This document shows, piece after piece, positions 42,814-51,189 of a stretch of DNA of 64,000 nt. Source of the DNA: Nocardia pseudobrasiliensis NBRC 108224 (GTDB lineage: Bacteria; Actinomycetota; Actinomycetes; Mycobacteriales; Mycobacteriaceae); the NCBI RefSeq assembly GCF_001613105.1, contig NZ_BDBS01000033.1, positions 62,001-126,000 on the forward strand. Direction: 5' to 3'. The translations under genes were made by a program, and so were the position numbers. The notes below the pieces were generated by a model. It saw only the letters and a list, made by a program, of their open reading frames with translations, searched no databases and was not told the DNA's origin. Numbering within the stretch: position 1 is the stretch's first letter; every line of letters starts with the position of its first letter.

Positions 42814-44376
42814 ATGACGCAGGTGCTCGACGAACCGATTCGGTCGCGGCGCAACCACTGGAACAATCAGCTGGCCACCCATGCGCTCATGCGTCCCGAC
42901 GCGGTGGCCGTGCGGTTCCGCGGGCGCGACACCACCTGGCGGCAACTGCACGAGCGCTCGCTGCGCTTCGCCGCCGCGCTCGCTCGGCGCGGGGTCGGAT
43001 TCGGCGATCGGGTGCTCATCCTCGCGCTGAACCACACCGAATATCTCGAGGCCGTCTTCGGCATCAACGCGCTCGGCGCGATCGCGGTCCCGGTGAACTT
43101 CCGGCTGACCCCGCCCGAGCTGGCCTATATCGTCGCCGACTCCGGCGCGAAGGCGATCGTCACCGACACCGCGCTGCGGCCGCTGGCGCTCGGCGCGCTC
43201 GCACAGTCCCCGGCGCTCGGGCTCTGCGTCGTGATCGGCGCGAGCAGCGACGAGCAGACGCTCGGTTACGACGACGCCCTGGCCGAGGACGGCGAAACCC
43301 CGGCGCCACTGGACATTCCGGAGGACACGCCGTGCCTGATCATGTACACCTCGGGCACCACCGGTAGCCCCAAGGGTGCGGTGCTGTCGCACGGCAATAT
43401 GTACGCCCAGGCCCTGACCTGCCTGCGGGCACTGAATCTGACCCCGGACGCGATCGGCTTCTGCACCTCACCGCTGTTCCACATCGCCGGATTGGGCAGT
43501 CTCGCACCGGCATTCCTGCTCGGCTGCAAAACCGTACTGCATCCGCTCGGCGCGTTCGACGCCACCGAATTCCTCGACGCGGTCGAGGCGGAACAGGCGA
43601 CCTCGGCGTTCTGCGTACCCGCGCAGTGGCAGCTGATCTGCGATGAGCCGACCGTCAAACAGCGCAAACTGGCGCTGCGCGTACTCAGTTGGGGCGCCGC
43701 GCCCGCCTCGGACACCGTGCTGCGGGCCATGGCCGACTGTTTTCCGGACGCGGAGAATGTCGCGGTCTTCGGCCAGACCGAGATGTCGCCGATCACCTGC
43801 GTGCTCGAGGGGCGCGACGCGCTGCGCAAACTCGGCTCGGTCGGTAGGCCCATCCCGACCATCCAGACGCGCATCGTCGACGACGAGATGAACGATGTGG
43901 CCCCCGGCGAGATCGGCGAGATCGTCTATCGCGGACCGACTCTCATGCAGGGCTACTGGAACAAACCTCAGGCCACGGCCGACGCGTTCGCGGGCGGCTG
44001 GTTCCACTCCGGAGATCTGGTGCGCCAGGACGAGGAGGGTTTCGTCTGGGTGGTGGACCGCAAGAAGGACATGATCATCTCCGGCGGTGAGAACATCTAC
44101 TGCGCCGAGGTCGAGAACGTGCTGTTCGGCCATCCCGGAATTCGCGAGGCCGCGGTCATCGGGCGTGCGCACGAGAAGTGGGGCGAGGTACCGGTGGCGG
44201 TCGTCGCGCTGGTCGATCCCGACGCCGAACTCACCCTCGCCGAGCTCGAACCGTATCTGAACGAGAATCTGGCCCGCTACAAACACCCCAAGGATTTGGT
44301 CGTCGTCGCCGAACTGCCCCGCAACGCCAGCGGCAAGGTTGTGAAAGTCCAACTGCGCAAGGAGTATTCGGACTAG
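42814..44376 (+). CDS. AMP-forming acyl-CoA ligase (FadD-like)
   Basis: A 520-residue adenylate-forming enzyme. The P-loop LIMYTSGTTGSPKGAVLSHG, the A5 region FGQTEMSPIT, and the hinge and C-terminal motifs FHSGDLVRQDEEG, DRKKDMIISGGENIY and NASGKVVK (with the catalytic lysine) are all intact. It activates a fatty or aromatic acid to its CoA thioester; chain length is not predictable. GAGAGGAG lies six bases before the ATG. The downstream cysteine-hydrolase-like gene begins 23 bp after the stop and is probably in the same unit. Confidence 0.92.
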   Translation: MTQVLDEPIRSRRNHWNNQLATHALMRPDAVAVRFRGRDTTWRQLHERSLRFAAALARRGVGFGDRVLILALNHTEYLEAVFGINALGAIAVPVNFRLTPPELAYIVADSGAKAIVTDTALRPLALGALAQSPALGLCVVIGASSDEQTLGYDDALAEDGETPAPLDIPEDTPCLIMYTSGTTGSPKGAVLSHGNMYAQALTCLRALNLTPDAIGFCTSPLFHIAGLGSLAPAFLLGCKTVLHPLGAFDATEFLDAVEAEQATSAFCVPAQWQLICDEPTVKQRKLALRVLSWGAAPASDTVLRAMADCFPDAENVAVFGQTEMSPITCVLEGRDALRKLGSVGRPIPTIQTRIVDDEMNDVAPGEIGEIVYRGPTLMQGYWNKPQATADAFAGGWFHSGDLVRQDEEGFVWVVDRKKDMIISGGENIYCAEVENVLFGHPGIREAAVIGRAHEKWGEVPVAVVALVDPDAELTLAELEPYLNENLARYKHPKDLVVVAELPRNASGKVVKVQLRKEYSD

Positions 44377-44399
44377 GCGGTCGCGATCGATCGGGCAGT

Positions 44400-45026
44400 A
44401 TGGAATTCATGTTGCTCGATCACGCCCGTACCGCCGTCCTGGCCCTGCATTGGCAGGTCAATATCGTCAAGCCGGAGGGGTTCTTCGGGCCAATGCTTGC
44501 CGGACCCGTCGAGGCCAGCGGGGTGATCGAGCGCGCCCGGGGGTTCCATCAGGCCGCCCTGGCGGCGGGGATTCCGGTGCTGTTCACCCGGTTCACCGTG
44601 CCGGTGGGCGAGGGAGAGCTGGTGCGCAACACCGGTTTCATGCGGTCGGTGGCCGCGGCGCAGACCGAATTCCGGCCGGAGGCGCCGGGCGCGCAGATCA
44701 TTCCGGAGATGCGCGATCAGATCACCGTCGGCGCGGTATTCGACAATCAGAAACTGTCCGGCCTGGCCGGTAACGCGCTGGCGGGCTGGCTGGCCGCGCG
44801 CGGGGTGACCACGCTGCTCATCACCGGCGTGGCGACCAATCTCACCGTCGAGCAGACCGCCCGCCACGCCACCGATCTCGGCTTCGTCGTCCATGTCGTC
44901 GCCGACTGCGTCACGGCCGCGACCGTCGAGGCGCATATCGCCTCGCTGGCGAATCTCGAATTGGCCACCGCCGGTAGCGTTTCCGTCGAGCAGGTCCTGC
45001 CCGAACCGGGTGCGGTGCGGCCCTAG
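44400..45026 (+). CDS. Isochorismatase-like (cysteine hydrolase fold) protein with atypical active site
   Basis: A 208-residue protein of the isochorismatase/nicotinamidase fold. The usual catalytic Asp of the N-terminal DxQ strand is His17 (LALHWQ), and the usual nucleophile Cys in the TGVATxxCV motif is Thr149 (TGVATNLTVEQTA). The structural helix and cis-peptide region GVAT are kept. An LHxQ-type N-terminus is known in some actinobacterial members, so this may be a family-wide variant rather than decay; a non-thiol mechanism (as in true isochorismatases) or a binding role is possible. It overlaps the convergent flippase gene by 4 bp. Confidence 0.78.
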   Translation: MEFMLLDHARTAVLALHWQVNIVKPEGFFGPMLAGPVEASGVIERARGFHQAALAAGIPVLFTRFTVPVGEGELVRNTGFMRSVAAAQTEFRPEAPGAQIIPEMRDQITVGAVFDNQKLSGLAGNALAGWLAARGVTTLLITGVATNLTVEQTARHATDLGFVVHVVADCVTAATVEAHIASLANLELATAGSVSVEQVLPEPGAVRP

Positions 45027-47395
45027 ATCAGATCGTTGCGGGTGAGCCAGCGCATGATCCACCAGCCGCAGAACACCGGCAGCCAGCAGGTCAGCACGCG
45101 ATAGAGCAGAACCGCGGGCACGCCGATGGCCGCGGGCACGCCGAAGGCGGCCAGACCACCGATCAGCGCGGCCTCCACGGCGCCGACGCCGCCGGGTGTC
45201 GGCGCCGCCGAGGCGAGCGTGCCGCCGATCATGGTGACCACGGTGACCGTCACGAATGTCGTACTGCCGCCGAAGGCCTCGATACTGGCCCACAGCGCCC
45301 CGGCCGCGCCGAGCGTGATGGCCGCGCAGCCGCCCACGATCATGGCCAGTCGACTCGGGCTGCGGCCCAGCGATCGCAGTTCGTTCACGACCTCGGCCAG
45401 CTGGGGGCGCACCTCGGTGCGCAGCCAGCGCCGTACCTGCGGTACGAACATGGCCACGCCCAGCAGGCCCAGCAGCGCACCGGCCACCAGATACAGCACG
45501 GTGGCGCTGGGGACGATATGCGCGAGATTCGTCGAAACGCCCGCGGCCACACTGAAGAACACCAGCAGCACCACGTGGGTGATCACCTGCACCGCCTGCT
45601 GCAGCGCGACCGCCGCGGTGGCGCGCACCGCGCCGAGCCCGTTCCGCTGCAGGAAGCGCACATTCAACGCGAGACCGCCGACGCCCGCGGGCGTGGTGGT
45701 GGCGGCGAAGGTGTTGGCCACCTGGGCCAGCAGCAGCCGGGGGAAGTTCACGGCCTCGGAGGTGCAGCCCCACAGCGCCATGGCCGCGCCCAGATAGGTG
45801 CCCACCGATACCGCGAGCCCGAGCAGACCCCACCACCAATTGGCCGTGCGCAGTTCGGTGATGAAGGTCGGCACCTGGCTGATATAGGGATAGGCCACGT
45901 AGACCAGGCCGATCAGCAGCACCAGCTGAATGATCTGATTGCGCGAGAAGCGGGTGATGCGCGCGGATTCGATGCGATCGGCGTCGGTCTGATGCAGCAC
46001 CTCCGCGCGCACCGCCTTCATCAGCGCGCCCGCGTCGGGCACGGACTTGCGCACCGAGGAGGACATGGCCGATTTCGTCAGGCGTCGCGAGGCATTGAGC
46101 ACCGACTGCTCGCCCAGGACCGCGATAGCCGTGCGCACCGCGGTCTCCGCGCCGAACAGCGCGCCGGCGGTCAGCAGCAGCTGCGCGATATCGGTGGAGA
46201 AGCGCGATTCGTAGGCCCCGAATTCGGCCCACATGAACCCGCCGAACAGGATTCGCCCGTCGGCGACGCGAATCTCCTCGGCGTGCAGATCGCCGTGTGA
46301 GATCTGGGAGCGGTGCATGTTCTGCAGGGCCCGGAAGACATTGGCGAGCACCACCTCGTTGTCGGTGGTCGATAGCGCCGAGCCGCGGGGTTTGGTGTGC
46401 GCGTAGAGGGTCCATCCGCGATCGAGCGCGGCGACGGTGAGCGGTTTATTGCTCGCCAGGCCCAGATCGCCGATGGCGATACCCATCAGCGCGCGATGTT
46501 CCACCGCGCGGCGCATGGAGGCGAAGGCCGCGGGCCGCTCACTGCTGCGGAAGGTCAACCAGCGCCGCAACTGTCGCAGCATGCCCCAACTGCGTTGATT
46601 CTGGCCGTACATCTCCACGACCAGCTGATGGTGCGGTCCGGCCTCGGCCGACAGCAGCAGCGGACCCGGTCCGGCCGGGCGGATCACGGTGAAACCGGTG
46701 ACCGTATAACCGCGTACGGCCAGCACCCGCACCGCGGCGTCCAGCGGCACCTCCAGTGCGGGCGTGCCGACCAGCAGCACGATCACCGCGCCGACCAGCC
46801 AGCCCATGGCCAGTCCGAACATCGCCCGCGAGGGCACCACCAAACTCACGAACAGATGCAGCGGCACGAACGCGCCCAGCAGCGCCCACCACCAGCGCCG
46901 CCAGGAGGCGGGCAGCCAGGGACTGGCGACGGTGAGCATCGCGGTCAGCATGGCGATCCACCGCGGATCGTCGAGGAATTGCGACAGGAAGGTGTCGAGC
47001 TGTTTGGGCACCGCCAGATGCCATTGCGGTGCGGAGATTCCGGTGCCGGTGATCGAAAGTCCCAGTACCGCGAGCAGTCCCGCGGCCAGATAACCGGCGA
47101 GCAGTTTCCACTGCCACCGGAAGATCAGGCGGACGAGGATCGCGAAGGGCAGGGCGCAGATCGCGGTGCTGTAGAGCAGATAGACGATATTGGACTGCTC
47201 GGGGGTGAGGATCACGAGAATGCCGGAGACCGATTTCTCCAGCGCCTCCCAGCGCGGCCGGGTGATCAGCGAGCCCGCGACGACCAGCGCGACCAGCAGG
47301 GCCGACAGCACCACGCGCAGAATATCGCTGGTGCGCCGGATCCTCGGCTGCAGCAGGCTGCCGGAGACGGGAATTTCCCGTCCGTCGACTCGCAT
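45023..47395 (-). CDS. Large membrane protein: kinase-like segment plus YbhN/LPG-synthase-type flippase domain
   Basis: A 790-residue protein in three parts. The first ~240 residues have several membrane helices. A soluble middle resembles a degenerate protein-kinase/APH fold (SQISHGDLHAEEI, then FGGFMWAEFGAYESRFSTD). The C-terminal ~300 residues have seven or eight helices of the UPF0104/YbhN lysylphosphatidylglycerol-synthase transmembrane family (FAATTTPAGVGGLALNVRFL, SAAPTPGGVGAVEAAL). Mycobacteria carry similar large proteins linked to the cell envelope. The start MRVDGREIPVSGSLLQP is chosen as the family-like N-terminus; a longer open frame runs to 47530. A lipid or polyprenyl flippase role is inference. 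Confidence 0.75.
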   Translation of the reverse strand: MRVDGREIPVSGSLLQPRIRRTSDILRVVLSALLVALVVAGSLITRPRWEALEKSVSGILVILTPEQSNIVYLLYSTAICALPFAILVRLIFRWQWKLLAGYLAAGLLAVLGLSITGTGISAPQWHLAVPKQLDTFLSQFLDDPRWIAMLTAMLTVASPWLPASWRRWWWALLGAFVPLHLFVSLVVPSRAMFGLAMGWLVGAVIVLLVGTPALEVPLDAAVRVLAVRGYTVTGFTVIRPAGPGPLLLSAEAGPHHQLVVEMYGQNQRSWGMLRQLRRWLTFRSSERPAAFASMRRAVEHRALMGIAIGDLGLASNKPLTVAALDRGWTLYAHTKPRGSALSTTDNEVVLANVFRALQNMHRSQISHGDLHAEEIRVADGRILFGGFMWAEFGAYESRFSTDIAQLLLTAGALFGAETAVRTAIAVLGEQSVLNASRRLTKSAMSSSVRKSVPDAGALMKAVRAEVLHQTDADRIESARITRFSRNQIIQLVLLIGLVYVAYPYISQVPTFITELRTANWWWGLLGLAVSVGTYLGAAMALWGCTSEAVNFPRLLLAQVANTFAATTTPAGVGGLALNVRFLQRNGLGAVRATAAVALQQAVQVITHVVLLVFFSVAAGVSTNLAHIVPSATVLYLVAGALLGLLGVAMFVPQVRRWLRTEVRPQLAEVVNELRSLGRSPSRLAMIVGGCAAITLGAAGALWASIEAFGGSTTFVTVTVVTMIGGTLASAAPTPGGVGAVEAALIGGLAAFGVPAAIGVPAVLLYRVLTCWLPVFCGWWIMRWLTRNDLI

Positions 47396-47526
47396 GTCGT
47401 ATCGCTTTCGGATCGAGGGAGCGGCGTCGGTCCCGGGGTCGGCTCGGGTGTGAGTATGCAGGAGTGCCTCGAGCGCCCCGACGGCAACACGCCGTCGCGG
47501 CCGTGCGCCGCGCGTGGTAGATGCCC

Positions 47527-48264
47527 TCACCCCGGCTGCTCGATCGCTCCGACGCCGTACACCGCGCCGGTCCGTGGTCCCGCGTCGAGTTCGGCGATCG
47601 CCGCCGCCACCTGTTCGGTGGGTACCGAATCCGGAAAGGAATTGGGCGCGACCGCGTTCACCCGCACCCCGAATTCGGCGAATTCGGCGGCCAGATGCCG
47701 GGTCAGCTGGTCCAGTGCGGCCTTGGAGGCGGAGTAGATCGCCTGCCCACCCTGATACACCCGCGAGCCCGAGACGCTGGATATGTTCACGATATTGCGA
47801 TTGCGCTCGCGATTGTCGCGGTCGGCGTGCAGCCAGCAGCGCTGGGCCAGCCGGGTCGCCAGCCGCAGCGGCACACCGACGTTCAGCGCGAAATGCGGAT
47901 CGAATTCCGCCAGCGCCGCCTCGCCGTCGACCACCCCGCGCGGCAGCATTCGGGCGTGCGCGGCGGCGTTGACCAGAAGATCCACCGCGCCGTAACGGGC
48001 CAGCGCCAGATCCACGACCCGTTCCGCCTCACCGGCACGGGTCAGATCGGCGCGCACCACGAATACCCGGAAGTCGTTCTCCGGCAACGATTCATCCGGC
48101 GCGAGCGGATCGATGAACCATTCCTCCTGCGAGGGCACGGCCGGCACCCGGGTCCGGCATACGGCCACGATGTCGTAGCGGTCGCGATAGGCCCGGCAGA
48201 AGGCGTCGCCCAGCGTTCCGCCCGCCCCGGTCAGCAGGCACACCCGTCGGTCACCATTCGGCAA
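47527..48264 (-). CDS. SDR-family oxidoreductase
   Basis: A 245-residue short-chain dehydrogenase. Cofactor motif LLTGAGGTLGDAF, LLVNAAAH in place of NNAG, catalytic Ser in ISSVSGSRV and YSASK with the Tyr/Lys pair. The TTG at 48264 is chosen because GGGGAGGAG lies six bases before it; it starts 14 bp inside the upstream oxygenase gene, so translation is coupled. The pairing of a 2OG-Fe oxygenase with a reductase suggests sequential oxidation of one small molecule, which is inference. Confidence 0.78.
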   Translation of the reverse strand: MPNGDRRVCLLTGAGGTLGDAFCRAYRDRYDIVAVCRTRVPAVPSQEEWFIDPLAPDESLPENDFRVFVVRADLTRAGEAERVVDLALARYGAVDLLVNAAAHARMLPRGVVDGEAALAEFDPHFALNVGVPLRLATRLAQRCWLHADRDNRERNRNIVNISSVSGSRVYQGGQAIYSASKAALDQLTRHLAAEFAEFGVRVNAVAPNSFPDSVPTEQVAAAIAELDAGPRTGAVYGVGAIEQPG

Positions 48265-48985
48265 TGCGATCTCCTCCCCAGCGACGCGCCGCCTGTTCAC
48301 GCGGCTGATGCAGCCACATCGCGACGCTGGTGCGCGCGGCGGCGTTGGCGCCCAGGAAGCTGTGCCACGACCGCGGGGTGCATTCGAAGACGAGCATCGA
48401 ATTGTTCAGCGGCGGAACGATCACCGCCGGACGCGGATCCCGGCCGCCGCTCTCGGCGAACAGCCCGGTCTCTCCGCCGTCGCCGGGTCGCCACGGCGGA
48501 TTGCCGAGATAAAACAGCACCGCCACCGCGCGCACCAGCTCGCGGGCGTCCATCCCGTCCGGCCGTGCGCCGGTGCGGGGTTCGATCGCGGGATCGGGCA
48601 GGCCGATCGCACCGGGCGCGGGCGATCGCGCCGGGAACCAGGCGGGCGACAGATCGTGACGCGGCCGCCCACGCGGGCTGTTCGCGGCGTGGCGATGTAG
48701 CGAAACCTCGACATCACCGCAGGTCTCGACCCCGCTCACCCGGGTGATCAGATCGTGCCAGGGACGCGACAGGAACAATGCCAGCGGACCGTCGGGCAGT
48801 GCGGTCAGCGGTACGTCGGTGGCGCTGTCCGCGTGCGCCCGCTCGAACTGCTCGGTCAGCAGCCGATGGAATTGCGGGACGAAGACATCGCGGACGTAGA
48901 TGTGGGGGAAGGGACGAGTCCGCCGGATCCATCGCCGATGGGCCAGTAGATCGGTGAACCACCCCGGCAACCCCTCGGTTTCCAT
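48251..48985 (-). CDS. 2-oxoglutarate/Fe(II) oxygenase-like protein
   Basis: A 244-residue protein resembling prolyl-4-hydroxylase-type 2OG-Fe(II) oxygenases. It shows a strand pair with SLHRH, then a possible metal HxD region (RHDLSP), the core VLFYLGNPPW with GGETGLFAE, and the distal histidine and Arg in TPRSWHSFLG then RTSVAMWLH. The substrate is not predictable. GGGAGGGAG lies five bases before the ATG. Its stop overlaps the start of the following SDR gene by 14 bp, so the two are made together. Confidence 0.72.
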   Translation of the reverse strand: METEGLPGWFTDLLAHRRWIRRTRPFPHIYVRDVFVPQFHRLLTEQFERAHADSATDVPLTALPDGPLALFLSRPWHDLITRVSGVETCGDVEVSLHRHAANSPRGRPRHDLSPAWFPARSPAPGAIGLPDPAIEPRTGARPDGMDARELVRAVAVLFYLGNPPWRPGDGGETGLFAESGGRDPRPAVIVPPLNNSMLVFECTPRSWHSFLGANAAARTSVAMWLHQPREQAARRWGGDRIAEW

Positions 48986-49094
48986 GCCAACTCCCTCCCG
49001 AACAAGCCACGGGAGATCTTATTGGGTAGTGGGCGACCGACCGGTAGCGACGATTTCACCGTGCGGACTTGCTTGATCATGCAACCATCACACG

Positions 49095-49721
49095 GTGAGC
49101 CGAGATGTCCGAATCTGCTTCGTAGGTGACTCGCTGGTGGCGGGACATGGTGACCGCGAATATCTGGGCTGGGCGGGACGATTGGCCGCGCGGGCGGCCA
49201 ATGCCGGTCGGCCGGTGACCTATTACAACCTCGGGGTGCGCGGACAGACCTCCGCCGATATCGCGGCGCGTTGGGAGCCCGAATGCGAACAGCGGCTACC
49301 CGAGAGCACCGATGCGCGCGTGGTGTTCTCCTTCGGCATCAACGACACCCTGATCGACGCGGGCAAGGCGCGGGTGCCCACCGAACAGTCCATCGCGGAT
49401 CTGACCGCGATCCTGCGACGCGCCAAGGACCGGCGCTGGGAGACGATGGTGGTGGCCCCGCCGCCGGTCGACGACGCCGAACAGAACGCCCGCATCGAGA
49501 AGCTGGACGCGCATTTCACCGAAGTCTGCGAAGCCGAGGAGATTCCGTACGTCCGGGTCCACCAGCCGCTGCGGCAGAGCGAGATCTGGATGCGCGAGGT
49601 ACGCGCGGGTGACGGCTTCCATCCCAGCGCCGCGGGTTACGAGGAATTCGCCGCAATGATCGTCCCGCTGTGGCTGCTGTGGCTGTCCGAACCCGGATCC
49701 GGCCTGCCGGTGGTTGGCTGA
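49095..49721 (+). CDS. SGNH/GDSL-family hydrolase
   Basis: A 208-residue cytoplasmic (no signal peptide) SGNH hydrolase. Block I is FVGDSLVAG (Ser13), block II includes NLGVRGQTS, block III FGINDTL, and block V DGFHPSAAGY. These provide the Ser-Gly-Asn-His set of esterases/lipases. The substrate is unknown. GTG 49095 has no ribosome site; AACCAT six bases upstream is a weak leaderless -10. It is divergent from the oxygenase gene. Confidence 0.85.
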   Translation: MSRDVRICFVGDSLVAGHGDREYLGWAGRLAARAANAGRPVTYYNLGVRGQTSADIAARWEPECEQRLPESTDARVVFSFGINDTLIDAGKARVPTEQSIADLTAILRRAKDRRWETMVVAPPPVDDAEQNARIEKLDAHFTEVCEAEEIPYVRVHQPLRQSEIWMREVRAGDGFHPSAAGYEEFAAMIVPLWLLWLSEPGSGLPVVG

Positions 49722-49813
49722 CCTGCGCCGATATGGCGACCGATTAGTTACCGTGTGCTGTCTCGTCTGTATCGGCGAGTTGGTTGATCGCAGTACGGAA
49801 AAGAGGTTCGCTC

Positions 49814-50374
49814 ATGGGGAAGATCGTTGTCGCCGAATTCGTTTCGCTCGACGGATTCATTCAGGACCCGGCCTGGACGGCCCCGTTCTGGAACGACCGG
49901 ATCGGCGAGTACAAATTCGCCGAACTCCAGGATGCCGACGCGCTGCTGCTGGGCCGCTCGACCTACGAGATGTTCGCGGCGTCCTGGCCGGATCACCCGG
50001 AGACGGGTGAGTTCAAAGACAAGATGAACACCATGCCCAAACATGTGGCGACCACGACACTGACCGAGCTGGACTGGAATGCCCAGCGTATCGAGGGCGA
50101 TGTCGCCGCGAGTATCGCGAAACTGCGCTCGGAGGCGAATCTGCTGGTCGCCGGATCCGGCACGCTCGTCGACCATCTGCGCGCGCACGAACTGGTCGAC
50201 GAATACCGCCTGGTGATCTATCCGGTACTGCTGGGCAGCGGACTGCGGCTGTTCAATACCACCGAGGCCGAGGCGACCCTGACCGTGGCCGAATCCGAGA
50301 TGCTGGACAACGGTGTGGTGCTCGCGACCTACCGGGTGAGCTCGAATACCGTCACCCGGCCGAATTTCGGCTGA
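49814..50374 (+). CDS. RibD C-terminal / dihydrofolate-reductase-fold protein
   Basis: A 186-residue protein of the RibD C-terminal reductase-like family. It opens KIVVAEFVSLDGFIQDPAW and shows LLLGRSTYEMFAASWP and the nucleotide-binding VAGSGTLVDHLRAH. Such single-domain proteins are common in actinobacteria and are presumed NAD(P)H reductases of unknown substrate. The start MGKIVVAEF at 49814 matches the family N-terminus. It is followed after 32 bp by a methyltransferase that has its own predicted -10. Confidence 0.82.
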   Translation: MGKIVVAEFVSLDGFIQDPAWTAPFWNDRIGEYKFAELQDADALLLGRSTYEMFAASWPDHPETGEFKDKMNTMPKHVATTTLTELDWNAQRIEGDVAASIAKLRSEANLLVAGSGTLVDHLRAHELVDEYRLVIYPVLLGSGLRLFNTTEAEATLTVAESEMLDNGVVLATYRVSSNTVTRPNFG

Positions 50375-50394
50375 ACCGGGCGGGGTCGCCTGGC

Positions 50395-50400
50395 TAGCAT
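50395..50400 (+). promoter_or_regulatory. Predicted -10 of a leaderless promoter
   Basis: TAGCAT ends exactly six bases before the GTG at 50407, within the short gap after the RibD-like gene. Confidence 0.5.
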
Positions 50401-50406
50401 GGGTCG

Positions 50407-51186
50407 GTGACGCACCCGAGTGGTTGGCATGGCGGCGATCCCGAGTTGAAAGCCCGGCGAGCGAGTTCGTTCGGGCCCAGCGCCGCCGACTACGCCAGAT
50501 ATCGGCCCGACTATCCGCTCGCGGCGATCCGCTGGGCACTGGAGCCGTTGGGCGGCACGGTGAATCCCGAGGTCGTCGATCTCGGGGCGGGCACCGGCAA
50601 GCTCACCTCCGGACTGGTCGCGGCGGGTGCGCGGGTGATCGCGGTGGAACCGGATGCGGCGATGCGCGCCGAATTCGCTCGGCATCATCCGGATCTGCCC
50701 GCACTCGACGGGAGCGCGGAAACCATTCCGCTGCCGGATGATTCGGTCGACGCGGTACTGGTCGGGCAAGCCTTCCACTGGTTCGATCAGGAGCGCGCGT
50801 TCCCGGAGATCGCGCGGGTGCTGCGGCCCGGCGGTGTCCTGGCCGCGCTGTCGAACGGCGATGATCCGAGCGTCGACTGGGTCGTCCAGCTGCGCCGGGT
50901 GGCCTGGTCGCACGCCTCGGCCCCGCCCACGGACGACGATCGCCTGCCCGCGCATCCCCGGTTCGAGCCGTTCGAGCGCGCCGAATTCCGGCACTCCCAG
51001 CGGCAGACCGCCGACGACCTCACGGCGACGATCGGAACTCATTCGCACACCCTGGTGATCACGCCCGCCGAGCGGGCCGAGGTGCTCGGCCGGATCTCCG
51101 AATTCCTGCACGCCCGGCCGGAAACCGGCAACGGGGAGTTCGAACTGCCGTTGCGCGCCTCGGTCATTCGCGCCGTTCGGCGCTGA
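50407..51186 (+). CDS. Class I SAM-dependent methyltransferase
   Basis: A 259-residue methyltransferase. SAM-binding motif I is VVDLGAGTGKLTSGL, with the acidic VEPDAAM after beta2 and the post-motif QAFHWFDQERAFPEIARVLRPGG. It is most similar in pattern to small-molecule methyltransferases of the UbiE/COQ5-like Methyltransf_11 group; the substrate is unknown. The GTG is leaderless by position of the TAGCAT hexamer. It converges on the CrtI-like gene with only 3 bp between stops. Confidence 0.87.
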   Translation: MTHPSGWHGGDPELKARRASSFGPSAADYARYRPDYPLAAIRWALEPLGGTVNPEVVDLGAGTGKLTSGLVAAGARVIAVEPDAAMRAEFARHHPDLPALDGSAETIPLPDDSVDAVLVGQAFHWFDQERAFPEIARVLRPGGVLAALSNGDDPSVDWVVQLRRVAWSHASAPPTDDDRLPAHPRFEPFERAEFRHSQRQTADDLTATIGTHSHTLVITPAERAEVLGRISEFLHARPETGNGEFELPLRASVIRAVRR

Positions 51187-51189
51187 CCC

